NCBI RefSeq assembly: GCF_009720675.1
Contig: NZ_WNJO01000010.1
Location: forward strand, 1 to 64,000
Direction of reading: 5' to 3'
Origin: Secundilactobacillus folii
GTDB lineage: Bacteria > Bacillota > Bacilli > Lactobacillales > Lactobacillaceae
DNA length: 64,000 nucleotides
Positions 50,829-60,182 of this stretch are shown here, one piece after another (within the stretch, counting starts at the first letter, position 1; each line of letters starts with the position of its first letter). Position numbers and translations under genes: made by a program. The notes beneath the pieces are model-generated. The model ran no database searches and was not told the origin of the DNA. It saw nothing but the letters and a program-made list of their open reading frames with translations.

Positions 50829-53045
50829 ATGAAAGAGTTGATCAGGATGCAAGAGGCTAAAGAATTAACAATTGAAACGTTAACCGTCCTCAAGCGTGAC
50901 GGCCGAGCCGTTAAGTTTGATTCTAGTAAGATCAAACGGGCTATTCAGCGTGCCGCACTCTCTGTTGAAGACGCTTTGACGGACAAAGATAATCAAGCTA
51001 TTGATGACGTGATGGATGCCGTTTTGACCGAAATTAGCAATCGGTTTAAGGACGACGTTAAAATTTATGAGATTCAAAGTATTGTTGAACACGAACTGAT
51101 GGAACGCCACCAGCTTAAGTGGGCAAAGGCCTACATTAACTACCGCGCGCAAAAGGACCTCAAGCGTAGTCAAGCCACGGATATCAACTTTACGATTCAG
51201 AAGTTATTACATAAAGATGAAACAGTGGTTAACGAAAACGCCAATAAAGATAGTAACGTCTTTAATACTCAGCGTGATTTGACCGCTGGCACCGTTGCAA
51301 GAACAATGGGCCTGAAGATGCTGCCAGAAAAAGTTGCTAACGCACACATGAAGGGCGATATTCACTGGCACGATTTAGACTACCAGCCATACAGCCCGAT
51401 GACTAACTGCTGTTTGATCGATTTCAAAGAAATGCTAAACCATGGCTTCAAGATTGGTAATGCCGAAGTTGAGCCGCCGCACTCCATTCAAACGGCAACG
51501 GCTCAAATGTCTCAAATCATTGCCAACGTTGCTTCTAGTCAATATGGTGGCTGCTCGGCTGACCGGGTCGACCAGTTGTTAGCACCATTTGCACTGAAGA
51601 ACTATCAGAAACACTTGGTCGATGCGAAGGAATGGATCGATGGTCAAGACCGTCAAGAAGCCTTTGCCAAGAAGAAGACGATCAAAGATATCGATGACGC
51701 TATGCAGGCCCTTGAATATGAGATCAATACCCTCTATTCATCACAGGGTCAAACACCGTTTACAACGCTGGGCTTTGGTCTGGGAACTAGTTGGGTCGAA
51801 CGCGAGATTCAAAAGGCGATTTTGAACGTGCGTATCGAAGGTCTAGGTAAGGAAAAGCGAACCGCGATCTTCCCTAAGTTAGTCTTTACGATCAAGCGCG
51901 GTTTAAACCTTAAACCTGGCGATCCAAACTATGACATTAAAGAGCTGGCCGTTGAATGTGCCACTAAGCGGATGTACCCTGACGTTTTGATGTACGATAA
52001 AATCGTTGAATTAACTGGTTCCTTCAAAGCACCAATGGGCTGCCGGAGTTTCCTGCAGGGCTGGAAAGATGAAAATGGTAAAGAAGTCAATGCTGGGCGG
52101 ATGAACCTTGGCGTTGTGACCCTGAATCTGCCACGGATTGCCCTAGAATCAAAGGGCGATAAGGATAAGTTCTGGGCTATTCTTAAGGAACGGCTCGGTA
52201 TCTGCAAAGAAGCCTTGGTCTTTAAAGTTAACCGGGCAAAGCAGGCTTCGCCGGAAAACGCACCGATTTTGTATGAGTACGGTGCTTTTGGTAAGCGCCT
52301 GAAGCCGGAAGATTCAGTTGACGAACTGTTCAAGAACCGCCGTGCTACCGTTTCACTCGGCTATATTGGCTTGTATGAAGTTGGCACTGTATTTTACGGC
52401 CCAACCTGGGAACATAATCCCGAAGCCAAGAAGTTTACGGTCGATGTTGTGAAGGCACTTTATAACAGCTGCAAGAAGTGGGAAGACGAATATGGCTACC
52501 ACTTCAGCGTTTACGCAACGCCAGCTGAAAGTTTGACGAATACCTTCTGCCAAGCTGATATCAAGAAGTTTGGCCGCATCAAAGACATTACCGATAAGGA
52601 ATACTACACCAATAGTTTCCACTACGATGTTCGGAAGGCGCCAACGCCATTTGAGAAGATTGATTTTGAAAAGGACTACCCGCCTTACAGTGCAGGAGGC
52701 TTCATTCACTACTGCGAATACCCGAATTTGAAGCAAAATCCAAAGGCACTGGAAGCCGTTTGGGATTATGCCTACGACCGAATTGGTTATCTTGGTACTA
52801 ACACGCCGATTGATCAGTGTTTCAAGTGTGGCTTCAAGGGTGAATTCAAGCCAACTGCCCGGGGCTTTGAATGCCCAAAGTGCGGCAATCATGACCCCGC
52901 AACCTGTGACGTTGTTAAGCGGACCTGCGGCTACCTTGGCAATCCTAACCAACGACCAATGGTTCACGGCCGTCACGTGGAAATTGCTAGCCGGGTCAAG
53001 CACATGACGTTGGGCAATGACCAAACTGATATGGCTCGACAGTAA
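50829..53045 (+). CDS. nrdD: Anaerobic ribonucleoside-triphosphate reductase
   Basis: The class III glycyl-radical reductase, 738 residues, making dNTPs without oxygen. An N-terminal ATP-cone (about residues 15-105, VLKRDGRAVKFDSSKIKRAI) provides allosteric control. The core has NCCLIDF and FCQADIKKFG. The C-terminal zinc site is CFKCGFKGEF with CPKCGNHDP, and the radical loop RTCGYLGNPNQRP carries the glycine at about residue 701. The ribosome site is weak for ATG 50829, and ATG 50847 is a possible alternative start. It is followed by its activase after 11 bases. Confidence 0.95.
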   Translation: MKELIRMQEAKELTIETLTVLKRDGRAVKFDSSKIKRAIQRAALSVEDALTDKDNQAIDDVMDAVLTEISNRFKDDVKIYEIQSIVEHELMERHQLKWAKAYINYRAQKDLKRSQATDINFTIQKLLHKDETVVNENANKDSNVFNTQRDLTAGTVARTMGLKMLPEKVANAHMKGDIHWHDLDYQPYSPMTNCCLIDFKEMLNHGFKIGNAEVEPPHSIQTATAQMSQIIANVASSQYGGCSADRVDQLLAPFALKNYQKHLVDAKEWIDGQDRQEAFAKKKTIKDIDDAMQALEYEINTLYSSQGQTPFTTLGFGLGTSWVEREIQKAILNVRIEGLGKEKRTAIFPKLVFTIKRGLNLKPGDPNYDIKELAVECATKRMYPDVLMYDKIVELTGSFKAPMGCRSFLQGWKDENGKEVNAGRMNLGVVTLNLPRIALESKGDKDKFWAILKERLGICKEALVFKVNRAKQASPENAPILYEYGAFGKRLKPEDSVDELFKNRRATVSLGYIGLYEVGTVFYGPTWEHNPEAKKFTVDVVKALYNSCKKWEDEYGYHFSVYATPAESLTNTFCQADIKKFGRIKDITDKEYYTNSFHYDVRKAPTPFEKIDFEKDYPPYSAGGFIHYCEYPNLKQNPKALEAVWDYAYDRIGYLGTNTPIDQCFKCGFKGEFKPTARGFECPKCGNHDPATCDVVKRTCGYLGNPNQRPMVHGRHVEIASRVKHMTLGNDQTDMARQ

Positions 53046-53056
53046 GGGGGTCAGTT

Positions 53057-53647
53057 ATGCCAACAAAACAAAAGAGAGTTCGTTTACCCAAAAATCCCCA
53101 GCCCCAGGAATGGCAGGCAGCAGATCTAAGTGAACAGCGAATCGCCAGCTACAAACCGTTTAACTTTGTGGACGGCGAGGGTGTACGGTGCAGTCTCTAC
53201 GTGAGCGGCTGCAAGTTTGACTGCCCAGGCTGCTACAATAAAGTGGCGCAAAACTTCCATTTTGGAACCCCGTATACACAAGAGCTGGAAGACCGAATCA
53301 TTGATGATCTGAGTCAATCTTACGTTCAGGGCTTAACGTTGCTAGGTGGTGAACCGTTTTTAAACACACAGGTCTGCAACCGTTTATGCCACCGAGTTCG
53401 TCAGGAATTCGGGCACGATAAGGACATTTGGAGCTGGACTGGATATACCTGGGACGAATTAATGAAGGAATCCGATGACAAGAAGGAACTTCTCAGTCTT
53501 CTTGATATCTTGGTTGATGGTCGTTTTCTTCAGGCTAAGATGGATCTGACCCTGCAGTTTCGTGGCAGCAGCAACCAACGAATCATCAACGTTCCAGAGT
53601 CTTTGAAGACCGGAAACGTTGTCATTTGGGATAAATTAGTAAAATAA
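53057..53647 (+). CDS. nrdG: Anaerobic ribonucleotide reductase activating protein
   Basis: The radical-SAM activase of NrdD, 196 residues. The [4Fe-4S] motif is C-x3-C-x2-C in SGCKFDCPGCYN, preceded by the FVDGEGVRCSLYVSG block and followed by LTLLGGEPF. It generates the glycyl radical on NrdD using S-adenosylmethionine. AAGGGGG precedes ATG 53057. It is cotranscribed with nrdD under the NrdR-box region. Confidence 0.94.
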   Translation: MPTKQKRVRLPKNPQPQEWQAADLSEQRIASYKPFNFVDGEGVRCSLYVSGCKFDCPGCYNKVAQNFHFGTPYTQELEDRIIDDLSQSYVQGLTLLGGEPFLNTQVCNRLCHRVRQEFGHDKDIWSWTGYTWDELMKESDDKKELLSLLDILVDGRFLQAKMDLTLQFRGSSNQRIINVPESLKTGNVVIWDKLVK

Positions 53648-53681
53648 GCGGCAGTCTTAAGCGTCAACTTAGTGCTGTTCA

Positions 53682-53737
53682 AATAAGCGTTAAGCATTGA
53701 GTTCATGAATTAGGATTCAGTACTTAGCGCTTATTTT
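53682..53737 (+). terminator. Terminator of nrdDG
   Basis: AATAAGCG-TTAAGCATTGAG pairs with the CTTAGCGCTTATT side around a short loop and ends TTATTTT. Confidence 0.78.
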
Positions 53738-53882
53738 AGGCCTGAGTCTTACCGTTATTATTAGAAGAGCTGAATGGTATTTTGACTATTGATTAACCGC
53801 TTTCAACATCATAAAATAGACATAGGTCGATTGAATTGTGCACGGCCAAATCTGTTGTGGATTTTACCAAGGAGGAATTATT

Positions 53883-55253
53883 GTGGACAAGCCAAAGATT
53901 ATTGTTGTAGGTGCATCTCACGGTGGTCATCAAAGCGTGCTGGAATTATTGCATCGGTATCCAAATGCTGATGTTACAATGTTTGAAGCCGGTGACTTCG
54001 TCTCGTTCATGTCCTGTGGAATGGAACTGTTCTTAGAAAACCAAGTTACAGACGTTAATGATGTCCGGAATTTCCGACCAGAAGAGCTGACAAAACGGGG
54101 CGCTCATGTTTTGAGCAACCACGAAGTCACAGCCATCAATGCTGATGCTAAATCGGTGACCGTGCATGATCTTAAGGCGGACACCACTCAGGATTATCCT
54201 TACGATAAGCTAATTTTGAGTTCGGGTGTTCGGCCAAAATCACTCCCTGTACCTGGTGCTGACCTTGAAAACGTCTTTTTGATGCGTGGTTATGACTGGG
54301 CCAATAAAATTAAGGCTAAGTTAGCGGATCCTAATGTAAAGAACATTGCCATTATCGGTGCTGGCTACATCGGTATCGAAGCTGCTGAGGCCAGCAGTAA
54401 AGCCGGAAAGAACGTGACGCTGCTTGACATGATCGACCGCCCATTAGGCACGTATCTGGATGCTGATATGACGGATATTCTTAGCCAGGAATTGAAGGAT
54501 CATGGTGTTGCACTTAAGTTAGGCGCTAAAATTGAAGGCTATAAGGGCACTGGTAGTGTCACAGCAGTTCAGACTGATTCCGGTGATGTGCCTGCTGACT
54601 TGGTCATTCAAGCAGCTGGTGTCGAACCAGCTACCGAGTGGCTCAAAGGGACTGTGGACCTTGATGAACGGGGATTCATTGAAACTGATCCATACTTACG
54701 AACAAATCTACCTGACGTTTACGCGATTGGTGATGCCACCCTCGTATACTCACAAGCCGCACAGACAAAAGTACCGATTGCCCTGGCTACCGTGACCCGT
54801 CGTGAAGCACGTTACGTGGCTAAAAATATTTTTTCAGCTGCACCAGCAGCACCATTCAGCGGTCTGGTTGGTTCCAGCGCCCTCAGTGTATTTGACTACC
54901 ACTTCGCGGCTAGCGGTTTAAATAGTTTCACTGCTGCACGAAGTCACGTTACGATTCAATCATCCTTCTATGCTGATACCCTGCGTCCAAGCTATGTTCC
55001 GGCTAAAAATGGGAATCCGCAAGTGTGTGTAAACTTGGTTTTTGACCCGCAGACCCACAGATTGTTAGGTGGCGCGGTATTATCCAAATACGATATTACC
55101 GCTGATGGCAACGTCTTAGCGTTGGCTATTCAGCAGCACTTACGAGTTGAAGATTTAGCTGAAGCCGATTTCTTCTTCCAACCAGGTTTCGACCGTCAAT
55201 GGAGTTTACTGAACTTAGCTGCTCAGCATGCTTTGGGCGAACCGCAATTCTAG
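53883..55253 (+). CDS. NADH oxidase/peroxidase-family flavoprotein
   Basis: An FAD- and NAD-binding oxidoreductase of the Nox/Npr/CoA-disulfide reductase group, 456 residues. The FAD site is IIVVGASHGGHQSV, the redox cysteine lies in SFMSCGMELF, the NAD site is IAIIGAGYIGIEAAE, the second FAD motif is VYAIGDATLV, and the dimerisation domain follows from about 330. The single active cysteine suggests either water-forming NADH oxidase or NADH peroxidase; the sequence alone does not decide. The frame is open from 53838, but AAGGAGG (53869-53875) sets GTG 53883. It would regenerate NAD and remove oxygen in a microaerobic lactic acid bacterium. Confidence 0.88.
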   Translation: MDKPKIIVVGASHGGHQSVLELLHRYPNADVTMFEAGDFVSFMSCGMELFLENQVTDVNDVRNFRPEELTKRGAHVLSNHEVTAINADAKSVTVHDLKADTTQDYPYDKLILSSGVRPKSLPVPGADLENVFLMRGYDWANKIKAKLADPNVKNIAIIGAGYIGIEAAEASSKAGKNVTLLDMIDRPLGTYLDADMTDILSQELKDHGVALKLGAKIEGYKGTGSVTAVQTDSGDVPADLVIQAAGVEPATEWLKGTVDLDERGFIETDPYLRTNLPDVYAIGDATLVYSQAAQTKVPIALATVTRREARYVAKNIFSAAPAAPFSGLVGSSALSVFDYHFAASGLNSFTAARSHVTIQSSFYADTLRPSYVPAKNGNPQVCVNLVFDPQTHRLLGGAVLSKYDITADGNVLALAIQQHLRVEDLAEADFFFQPGFDRQWSLLNLAAQHALGEPQF

Positions 55254-55284
55254 ATTGATTAGCGAATGTTGAAATAGTTATTTC

Positions 55285-55316
55285 CGACGACGCCTCCAAA
55301 AGGGGACGTCGTTTTT
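55285..55316 (+). terminator. Terminator of the NADH oxidase gene
   Basis: GACGCCTCC pairs with GGGGACGTC across AAAA, followed by five T residues. Confidence 0.87.
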
Positions 55317-55420
55317 GCTGCTGGCCAATAAAAATGAATTCTCCAGTAATTAAACTAATGTTTCTATCCAAAATGTAGTAAGCTACTAACAGTGAAATAA
55401 TCTTTTGAGGGGGAATGGTA

Positions 55421-56617
55421 GTGAGTAAGTACCGTTTACAAGCCATCGTATTCGTACTGGTTGCTTTTATGCTTGGTTGCAACGAATTTATGGTGGTTGG
55501 GATCCTGTCTGATATCGCGACGCATCTGCAGGTCAGCATCGCAGCCGTCGGGTATTTGGTGACCGTCTTTGCGACCGTCTACGCTGTTAGTACGCCGTTC
55601 ATAACGGTTTTGACTAGTAAATACAATCGGTTTAAAGTCTTGATGATACTGATTGGGATTTTCTGGGTGGGTAACACCCTGAGCGGTTTTGCCACCAACT
55701 ACTGGTTTATGTTAGTCTCACGAGTTATTTCAGCAAGTGTTGCTGGCTCGATTATTTCGTTGATCATGACTTTCGCAACTACGGTGGCACCGCGGAATAA
55801 GCGGGCCAGCCTTGTTTCGTGGATCTTCGCTGGTTTTAGTATTGCCTCGGTCTTTGGTGTGCCGATTGGAACAACGATCAGTACAGCGTATGGCTGGCGT
55901 TACGCTTTCTTTGCAGTTTCAGTAGTGACGATCGTTATTTTGCCCCTACTGTTCTGGTTACTACCGAAACGCGTTGAACAAGTCCAGGGTTCTATTCGTG
56001 GGCAACTTAGCTTGTTAAAGGACCGTCGAATCTACGTCGGGATTGCGCTGGTGCTCTTCACCGCCGCCACCATGTACGGCTATTACACCTATATCCGGCC
56101 ACTCTTGACGACATCAATGGGCTTTAGTAAAACTAGTCTGAACATCTTATTATTCCTCATTGGGATTATGAATATCATTAGTAACAAGTGGTCGGGACGG
56201 TTAGCAGAACATGGCGGTCTGCGTGCGCTACCTAAATTCTACGTTGTCGATATTATCGTTTTGATCCTCTTGCCATTCACACTGAGTAGTAAAATCATCG
56301 GCTTCGGGTTGATTCTAATCCTGAGTTTAATCGTCACGATTTCTAATTCGCCGATGCAGATGCACTTTTTAAACACTGCTGAACGGGATTATCCACAGTC
56401 ATTGGTCTTAGCATCGTCGCTAAATTCGATTTTCTTTAATTTCGGCATCTCCTTAGGTTCAGCAACGGGTTCAATTCTCGTCGGGGTAATCGGTGTTAAC
56501 CACATTAGTTGGGGAGCTGCTGTTTACGCCGTTATCTCGCTGGGATTGATCTGGTTATTAAACAGTGTCATTAAAACGCATCGATCAAAGAGAGATCCAA
56601 GTCCTGATGCAGATTGA
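55421..56617 (+). CDS. MFS transporter (DHA1-like)
   Basis: A major-facilitator transporter of 398 residues with 12 membrane segments. The start YRLQAIVFVLVAFMLGCNEFMVVGIL, and the motif-A-like loop between helices 2 and 3 (TSKYNRFKVL), match the AraJ/YdhP-type DHA1 group of sugar-efflux or drug-efflux proteins. GAGGGGGA (55407-55414) is too close to ATG 55415 and fits GTG 55421. A single gene ended by a strong bidirectional terminator. The substrate is unknown. Confidence 0.87.
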   Translation: MSKYRLQAIVFVLVAFMLGCNEFMVVGILSDIATHLQVSIAAVGYLVTVFATVYAVSTPFITVLTSKYNRFKVLMILIGIFWVGNTLSGFATNYWFMLVSRVISASVAGSIISLIMTFATTVAPRNKRASLVSWIFAGFSIASVFGVPIGTTISTAYGWRYAFFAVSVVTIVILPLLFWLLPKRVEQVQGSIRGQLSLLKDRRIYVGIALVLFTAATMYGYYTYIRPLLTTSMGFSKTSLNILLFLIGIMNIISNKWSGRLAEHGGLRALPKFYVVDIIVLILLPFTLSSKIIGFGLILILSLIVTISNSPMQMHFLNTAERDYPQSLVLASSLNSIFFNFGISLGSATGSILVGVIGVNHISWGAAVYAVISLGLIWLLNSVIKTHRSKRDPSPDAD

Positions 56618-56688
56618 CAATTGATTCTAGCTGTTTCTTAACGGCTGGATGTTGGCAGTTGATTAGGATACTTCAATTAGCGCCGGCT

Positions 56689-56738
56689 AAAAAAGCAATG
56701 ATCAGTTTCGGGTGTTCGAAGCTGATCATTGCTTTTTT
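56689..56738 (+). terminator. Bidirectional terminator
   Basis: A perfect 17-bp stem (AAAAAAGCAATGATCAG) with A and T tracts on both sides. It serves the MFS gene and the convergent secreted-protein gene. Confidence 0.93.
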
Positions 56739-56773
56739 TAAATCATATTCTGCCTAGACATAGCGTCGACGAA

Positions 56774-57388
56774 TTAGTTGATGGCGTCTAGATTACCAAC
56801 CGTTTTTAAGTAGGGAATGCTAAAAGCCAAACTGGATTTGCGGTCACTCGCTTTTACCCGATACGTTAGTTTTGGTCGGTACTGGGTCAGCGTTAAATTG
56901 AATCGAACCGTCTTGCCCTTGCCGGTATTACCACTCTTAATCGACTTATTTCCGTTATATACAGTGACTTGTTGGTGAGTGCCAAGGGTATGAATCGTGA
57001 TGTTAGCAGCGTCACTTGTGCGCGACTCACCGAAGTTTACGATTTCCGGAGTTGCATAAGCGTTGTAAGACAGTTTCTTCACTTGAGTTACTCGATGATG
57101 CTTGGCTGTGGTCCCGTAAAGTTCAAAGGTTTTATAACCGGTGAACTTGTAGTTGACCGCCGCGTAACTTTTCTTCACTTTATAGTAAGTGGTGTGCCGA
57201 TTATATCTAACTGCGATCCGTGTTGCAGCTTTCGGCGCCTTAACTCGAACCTTCAGTTTTGAAGATGCGTACGATAATTTTGAGGTACTGACTCTCGGTA
57301 GTGACTTAGCCGATGAAGACGAAGGTGCAACAAAAGTTCCCCCAAGTAACGCCAGCCATAGACCTGTAATTGCAATGGTTTTCCGCAT
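56774..57388 (-). CDS. Secreted hypothetical protein
   Basis: Not a family I recognise. It has 204 residues with a clear signal peptide (MRKTIAITGLWLALLGGTFV, cleavage after about SSSAKS). The mature part is strongly basic, Lys/Tyr/Thr-rich and beta-like, with a repeated theme of TRIAVRYNRHTTYYKVKK and TVYNGNKSIKSGN. This suggests one or two Ig-like or SH3-like surface domains binding anionic wall polymers. There is no sorting signal, LysM or membrane anchor. GGAGTAG precedes its ATG. Confidence 0.72.
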   Translation of the reverse strand: MRKTIAITGLWLALLGGTFVAPSSSSAKSLPRVSTSKLSYASSKLKVRVKAPKAATRIAVRYNRHTTYYKVKKSYAAVNYKFTGYKTFELYGTTAKHHRVTQVKKLSYNAYATPEIVNFGESRTSDAANITIHTLGTHQQVTVYNGNKSIKSGNTGKGKTVRFNLTLTQYRPKLTYRVKASDRKSSLAFSIPYLKTVGNLDAIN

Positions 57389-57599
57389 GATCTACTCCTT
57401 TATAAACAGTTTTAAAATTCACTATCGTGCACCTTACCACGTCCATGATAGCCGGTCAAGTGATTGGGATATAATTCTCAAATGTAAACGAATTCGCTGA
57501 ACAATTACCATTTATTTCACTCATTTTGAGGATTATTGCTACTCTATAGGTCTGAAATCCTGTAAACTTAGGGTACTAAATACAAAGGGGAAATTAGCG

Positions 57600-58076
57600 A
57601 TGATCAAAGGTGATGCACTGCCCGAAAAGATCAAAGTCGTGTGGCGAATCAGTGCCCTGGGAACACTGATCTTTGGACTTTTGATCACGGGTGGCTTACT
57701 GTTTGCACAGCATTTTTGGGGTTGGTGGCAGTGGCTGGTACTTGCTGCTTTAGCGTTGACAGTCGTTTACACACTTATAGGATTTGCTATTATTCCGTAC
57801 CGGTACCGTTATTGGCGCTACCGCATATCAACAGATTCAGTTGAAATTGAGTCGGGATTCTTTTTCCATGTGTTAACGGCAATTCCAATCAGTCGCATAC
57901 AAAACGTGACACTTGAGGCTGGACCAATTCTTCAGTGGCAGCATTTGCAGACGGTCAATATTGAAACAGCGGCGACCACGCATAAAATTGAGTCGGTACT
58001 GCCGGTAACTGCAGAACAGCTTAAAGAGCAGATCATGACGTTAGCAACGGGGGTGGTTGATGATGACACCGATTAG
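57600..58076 (+). CDS. Bacterial PH-domain membrane protein (YdbS-like)
   Basis: A 158-residue protein with two membrane segments (residues about 20-65) followed by a bPH_2 domain (YRYWRYRISTDSVEIESGFFFHVLTAIPISRIQNVTLEAGPI). It matches the YdbS half of the YdbS-YdbT type pair known in Bacillus. Its end overlaps the start of the next gene by about 14-20 bases, so both are translated together. The pair's cellular role is unclear; in B. subtilis relatives have been linked to resistance to certain bacteriocins. AAAGGGG precedes ATG 57600. Confidence 0.85.
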   Translation: MIKGDALPEKIKVVWRISALGTLIFGLLITGGLLFAQHFWGWWQWLVLAALALTVVYTLIGFAIIPYRYRYWRYRISTDSVEIESGFFFHVLTAIPISRIQNVTLEAGPILQWQHLQTVNIETAATTHKIESVLPVTAEQLKEQIMTLATGVVDDDTD

Positions 58077-59580
58077 ACGTCACTTGAATCCGCTGGCAAT
58101 CGTTGTGTTCTGGTTTCGTTACATGGCAAGTTTATTCTGGCTGGTCCCAGTTGTCCTCTTTTCTAACGGAAGCCGCACGTTTGAATTGCTTGGTACTGCC
58201 GGGTGCTTTCTTCTGCTGACTATCATGGCGGTGGTCAGATACTGGTGGTACCGTTTTGAAATTGGTAACCAGGCGATTACGATTCATTCTGGTGTGATTT
58301 TTCGCAAACAGGTGCACATCCCTTACGCTAAGATTCAAACGTTGCAGCGGCAGCAGTGGTTTTACTTTAAGCCCTTTCACGTGCTGGCGGTCAGTATCGA
58401 AACGGCCGGCCAATCGCATGATGAGGCGGAGGGCAGCCTGCCAGCTGTTAGTCAGCGAGTGGTGGACCAGTTGCAGAAGTTGGTGAATAAACAGTCTCAA
58501 GACCCGTCATCAGCAGTATCCAACTCAAGCTCAGTGATTGCAGCTCAATCGCAACCCGTTGCTGAACAACGGGAAGATTCGAATCGTAGTCCGGAATTAG
58601 AGCAGAATCGTTCAGCCGCTGTATCAGCAGGTGAGAAATATAAAATTTCTTGGCGTGATTTAAATACCTATGCGTTGACGTCAGTTGGCGTGGTGCCAAT
58701 TTTACTGGGTCTGTTATGGCTGTACAGTAAATTAGATGATCTCTTACCTGATCGAGTTATGAATCAAGCAGTCAATACTTTCGTTCATTACAGCTTTTTG
58801 ATCATTATTGCCGTCCTCATTTTTTCACTGTTATTAGGCACAATTGTCAGTTATCTAACGATTGTTCAACGCTATTATCATTTTGTACTATCGAAGCGAA
58901 ACCAGCAGTTAACAACGGAAAAGGGGTTCTTTCAACGCAACACGATATCGGCTAGTCAAAGCAGAATTCAAGCGGTGATCTTTAGGCAGACTGTTCTTCG
59001 CCAACTGTTAGGATTAGTCTCCGTTCAATTAGTGCTGGCATCCACGGCAACGAAAGCAGAAGATGAAAACAATCTGGTTATGCTGCCAGTGATTGATCGC
59101 AGTAAAGTGCCCATCGTTCACCGGTTTATTAACTGGGTGCCGACGGACCTGCCTGCATTTGACCCAATCAGTTGGGCTGGGCGTTGGCGAATGATTCGAA
59201 ATGCAGTTTGGCTGTCGCTCATCCCCGTTGTCCCACTGGTCTATTGGTTGCGGCCATGGGGGTGGTGGTCACTGCTATTGATGCCGCTAGCGGTGTTGAT
59301 GGGGTTGTACGCCGGTCGTCAAATGGGTATCAGGCAAATTGATGCGACTCATTTGGCCATTCGAGTGGGAAGCCATTTTCAACGTGATACGGTGATTGTC
59401 GCGAAGCCTAAATTGCAGTCGGTAAGCATCAAACAGTCGATTTGGATGAAACGCGTCGAGCTGGCACATTTAATCCTAAATATCCGTCAGGGTGACGATG
59501 TTCAGGCACTTCGAGTTCGTTATTTAGCGTTGGCGGATGCTGAGCAGATCTATGGCTGGTATCGCGGCCAAACGGATTAG
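58063..59580 (+). CDS. Bacterial PH-domain membrane protein (YdbT-like)
   Basis: A protein of about 505 residues with bPH_2 domains. An N-terminal pair of membrane segments and a first bPH_2 unit (RFEIGNQAITIHSGVIFRKQ) are followed by a charged linker (about 145-195), a second pair of helices with its PH unit (VLSKRNQQLTTEKGFFQRN) and a third pair with a final PH unit near the C-terminus (DATHLAIRVGSHFQRDT). It overlaps the YdbS-like gene. Possible starts are TTG 58057, ATG 58060 and ATG 58063; GGGGGTGG at 58048-58055 best fits the last. Confidence 0.85.
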   Translation: MTPIRRHLNPLAIVVFWFRYMASLFWLVPVVLFSNGSRTFELLGTAGCFLLLTIMAVVRYWWYRFEIGNQAITIHSGVIFRKQVHIPYAKIQTLQRQQWFYFKPFHVLAVSIETAGQSHDEAEGSLPAVSQRVVDQLQKLVNKQSQDPSSAVSNSSSVIAAQSQPVAEQREDSNRSPELEQNRSAAVSAGEKYKISWRDLNTYALTSVGVVPILLGLLWLYSKLDDLLPDRVMNQAVNTFVHYSFLIIIAVLIFSLLLGTIVSYLTIVQRYYHFVLSKRNQQLTTEKGFFQRNTISASQSRIQAVIFRQTVLRQLLGLVSVQLVLASTATKAEDENNLVMLPVIDRSKVPIVHRFINWVPTDLPAFDPISWAGRWRMIRNAVWLSLIPVVPLVYWLRPWGWWSLLLMPLAVLMGLYAGRQMGIRQIDATHLAIRVGSHFQRDTVIVAKPKLQSVSIKQSIWMKRVELAHLILNIRQGDDVQALRVRYLALADAEQIYGWYRGQTD

Positions 59581-59586
59581 AATTAG

Positions 59587-59615
59587 TTGGTGCTCAGGGC
59601 TAATTTTGGTACAAT
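59587..59615 (+). promoter_or_regulatory. Promoter of the universal stress protein gene
   Basis: TTGGTG (59587-59592), 17 bp, TACAAT (59610-59615). It lies right after the PH-domain gene stop. Confidence 0.55.
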
Positions 59616-59676
59616 GAAGGCGAAGTCAAAGTTCGTGTGATCCTTGGAGTAGTGCGCAATAAGGGAGGTGTTTGGG

Positions 59677-60120
59677 ATGTCAGAGTTAGATCCGAAAAAG
59701 TTTAAGCATATTCTAGTGGGGGTCGATGATTCTCCAGATGCACAGCTGGCGTTTCGGTACGCAATGAATCGAGCAAAGACTGACGAAGCTGAGCTGACCA
59801 TCACATCAATTCTGGAATCTGATGAAATGAACGTTTACCAGGCTTTAAGTAAAGATTTTGTGCATGGTAAGCGTGATGAGCTTGAAAAGCACATTTTAGA
59901 TTATCGTGATTTAGCCATGCGGTTCGGCATTAAAAAGGTCAACGCCATTATCTCGGAAGGTGACCCAGGTGAAACCATAATTAAGGAGATTATTCCTGAG
60001 GTTAAGCCGGATCTGTTAGTCATTGGGTCACTGGCCAAGAAGGGGTTGCGAAAACGGTTCGGCTCCCAAGCAGCCTATATGGCAAAATACTCACCAATCT
60101 CAGTGCTGGTTGTTCGGTGA
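59677..60120 (+). CDS. Universal stress protein (UspA family)
   Basis: A 147-residue UspA-fold protein. It begins KHILVGVDDSPDAQLAFRYAM and ends LVIGSLAKKGLRKRFGSQAAYMAKYSPISVLVVR; the G-x2-G-x9-G-S/T ATP-binding element is incomplete (no clear GSxG), so nucleotide binding is doubtful. AAGGGAGG (59661-59668) sets ATG 59677 rather than the earlier GTG 59668. A single gene with its own promoter and bidirectional terminator. Confidence 0.88.
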   Translation: MSELDPKKFKHILVGVDDSPDAQLAFRYAMNRAKTDEAELTITSILESDEMNVYQALSKDFVHGKRDELEKHILDYRDLAMRFGIKKVNAIISEGDPGETIIKEIIPEVKPDLLVIGSLAKKGLRKRFGSQAAYMAKYSPISVLVVR

Positions 60121-60129
60121 TGAGTCGAC

Positions 60130-60165
60130 AAAAACAAGCCATTGTTTGCGCAATGGCTTGTTTTT
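60130..60165 (+). terminator. Bidirectional terminator
   Basis: A perfect 15-bp stem (AAAAACAAGCCATTG) with T runs on both strands, between the stress-protein gene and the convergent transporter gene. Confidence 0.92.
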
Positions 60166-60182
60166 GTAATATTTGAAACTAT

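Noticed and set aside
52353-53024. A 223-codon minus-strand frame inside nrdD
   Set aside because: It lies wholly antisense to the highly conserved NrdD, has no ribosome site and no recognisable domain.
53789-53971. A 60-codon frame before the NADH oxidase gene
   Set aside because: It overlaps the start of the flavoprotein in another frame and has no ribosome site.
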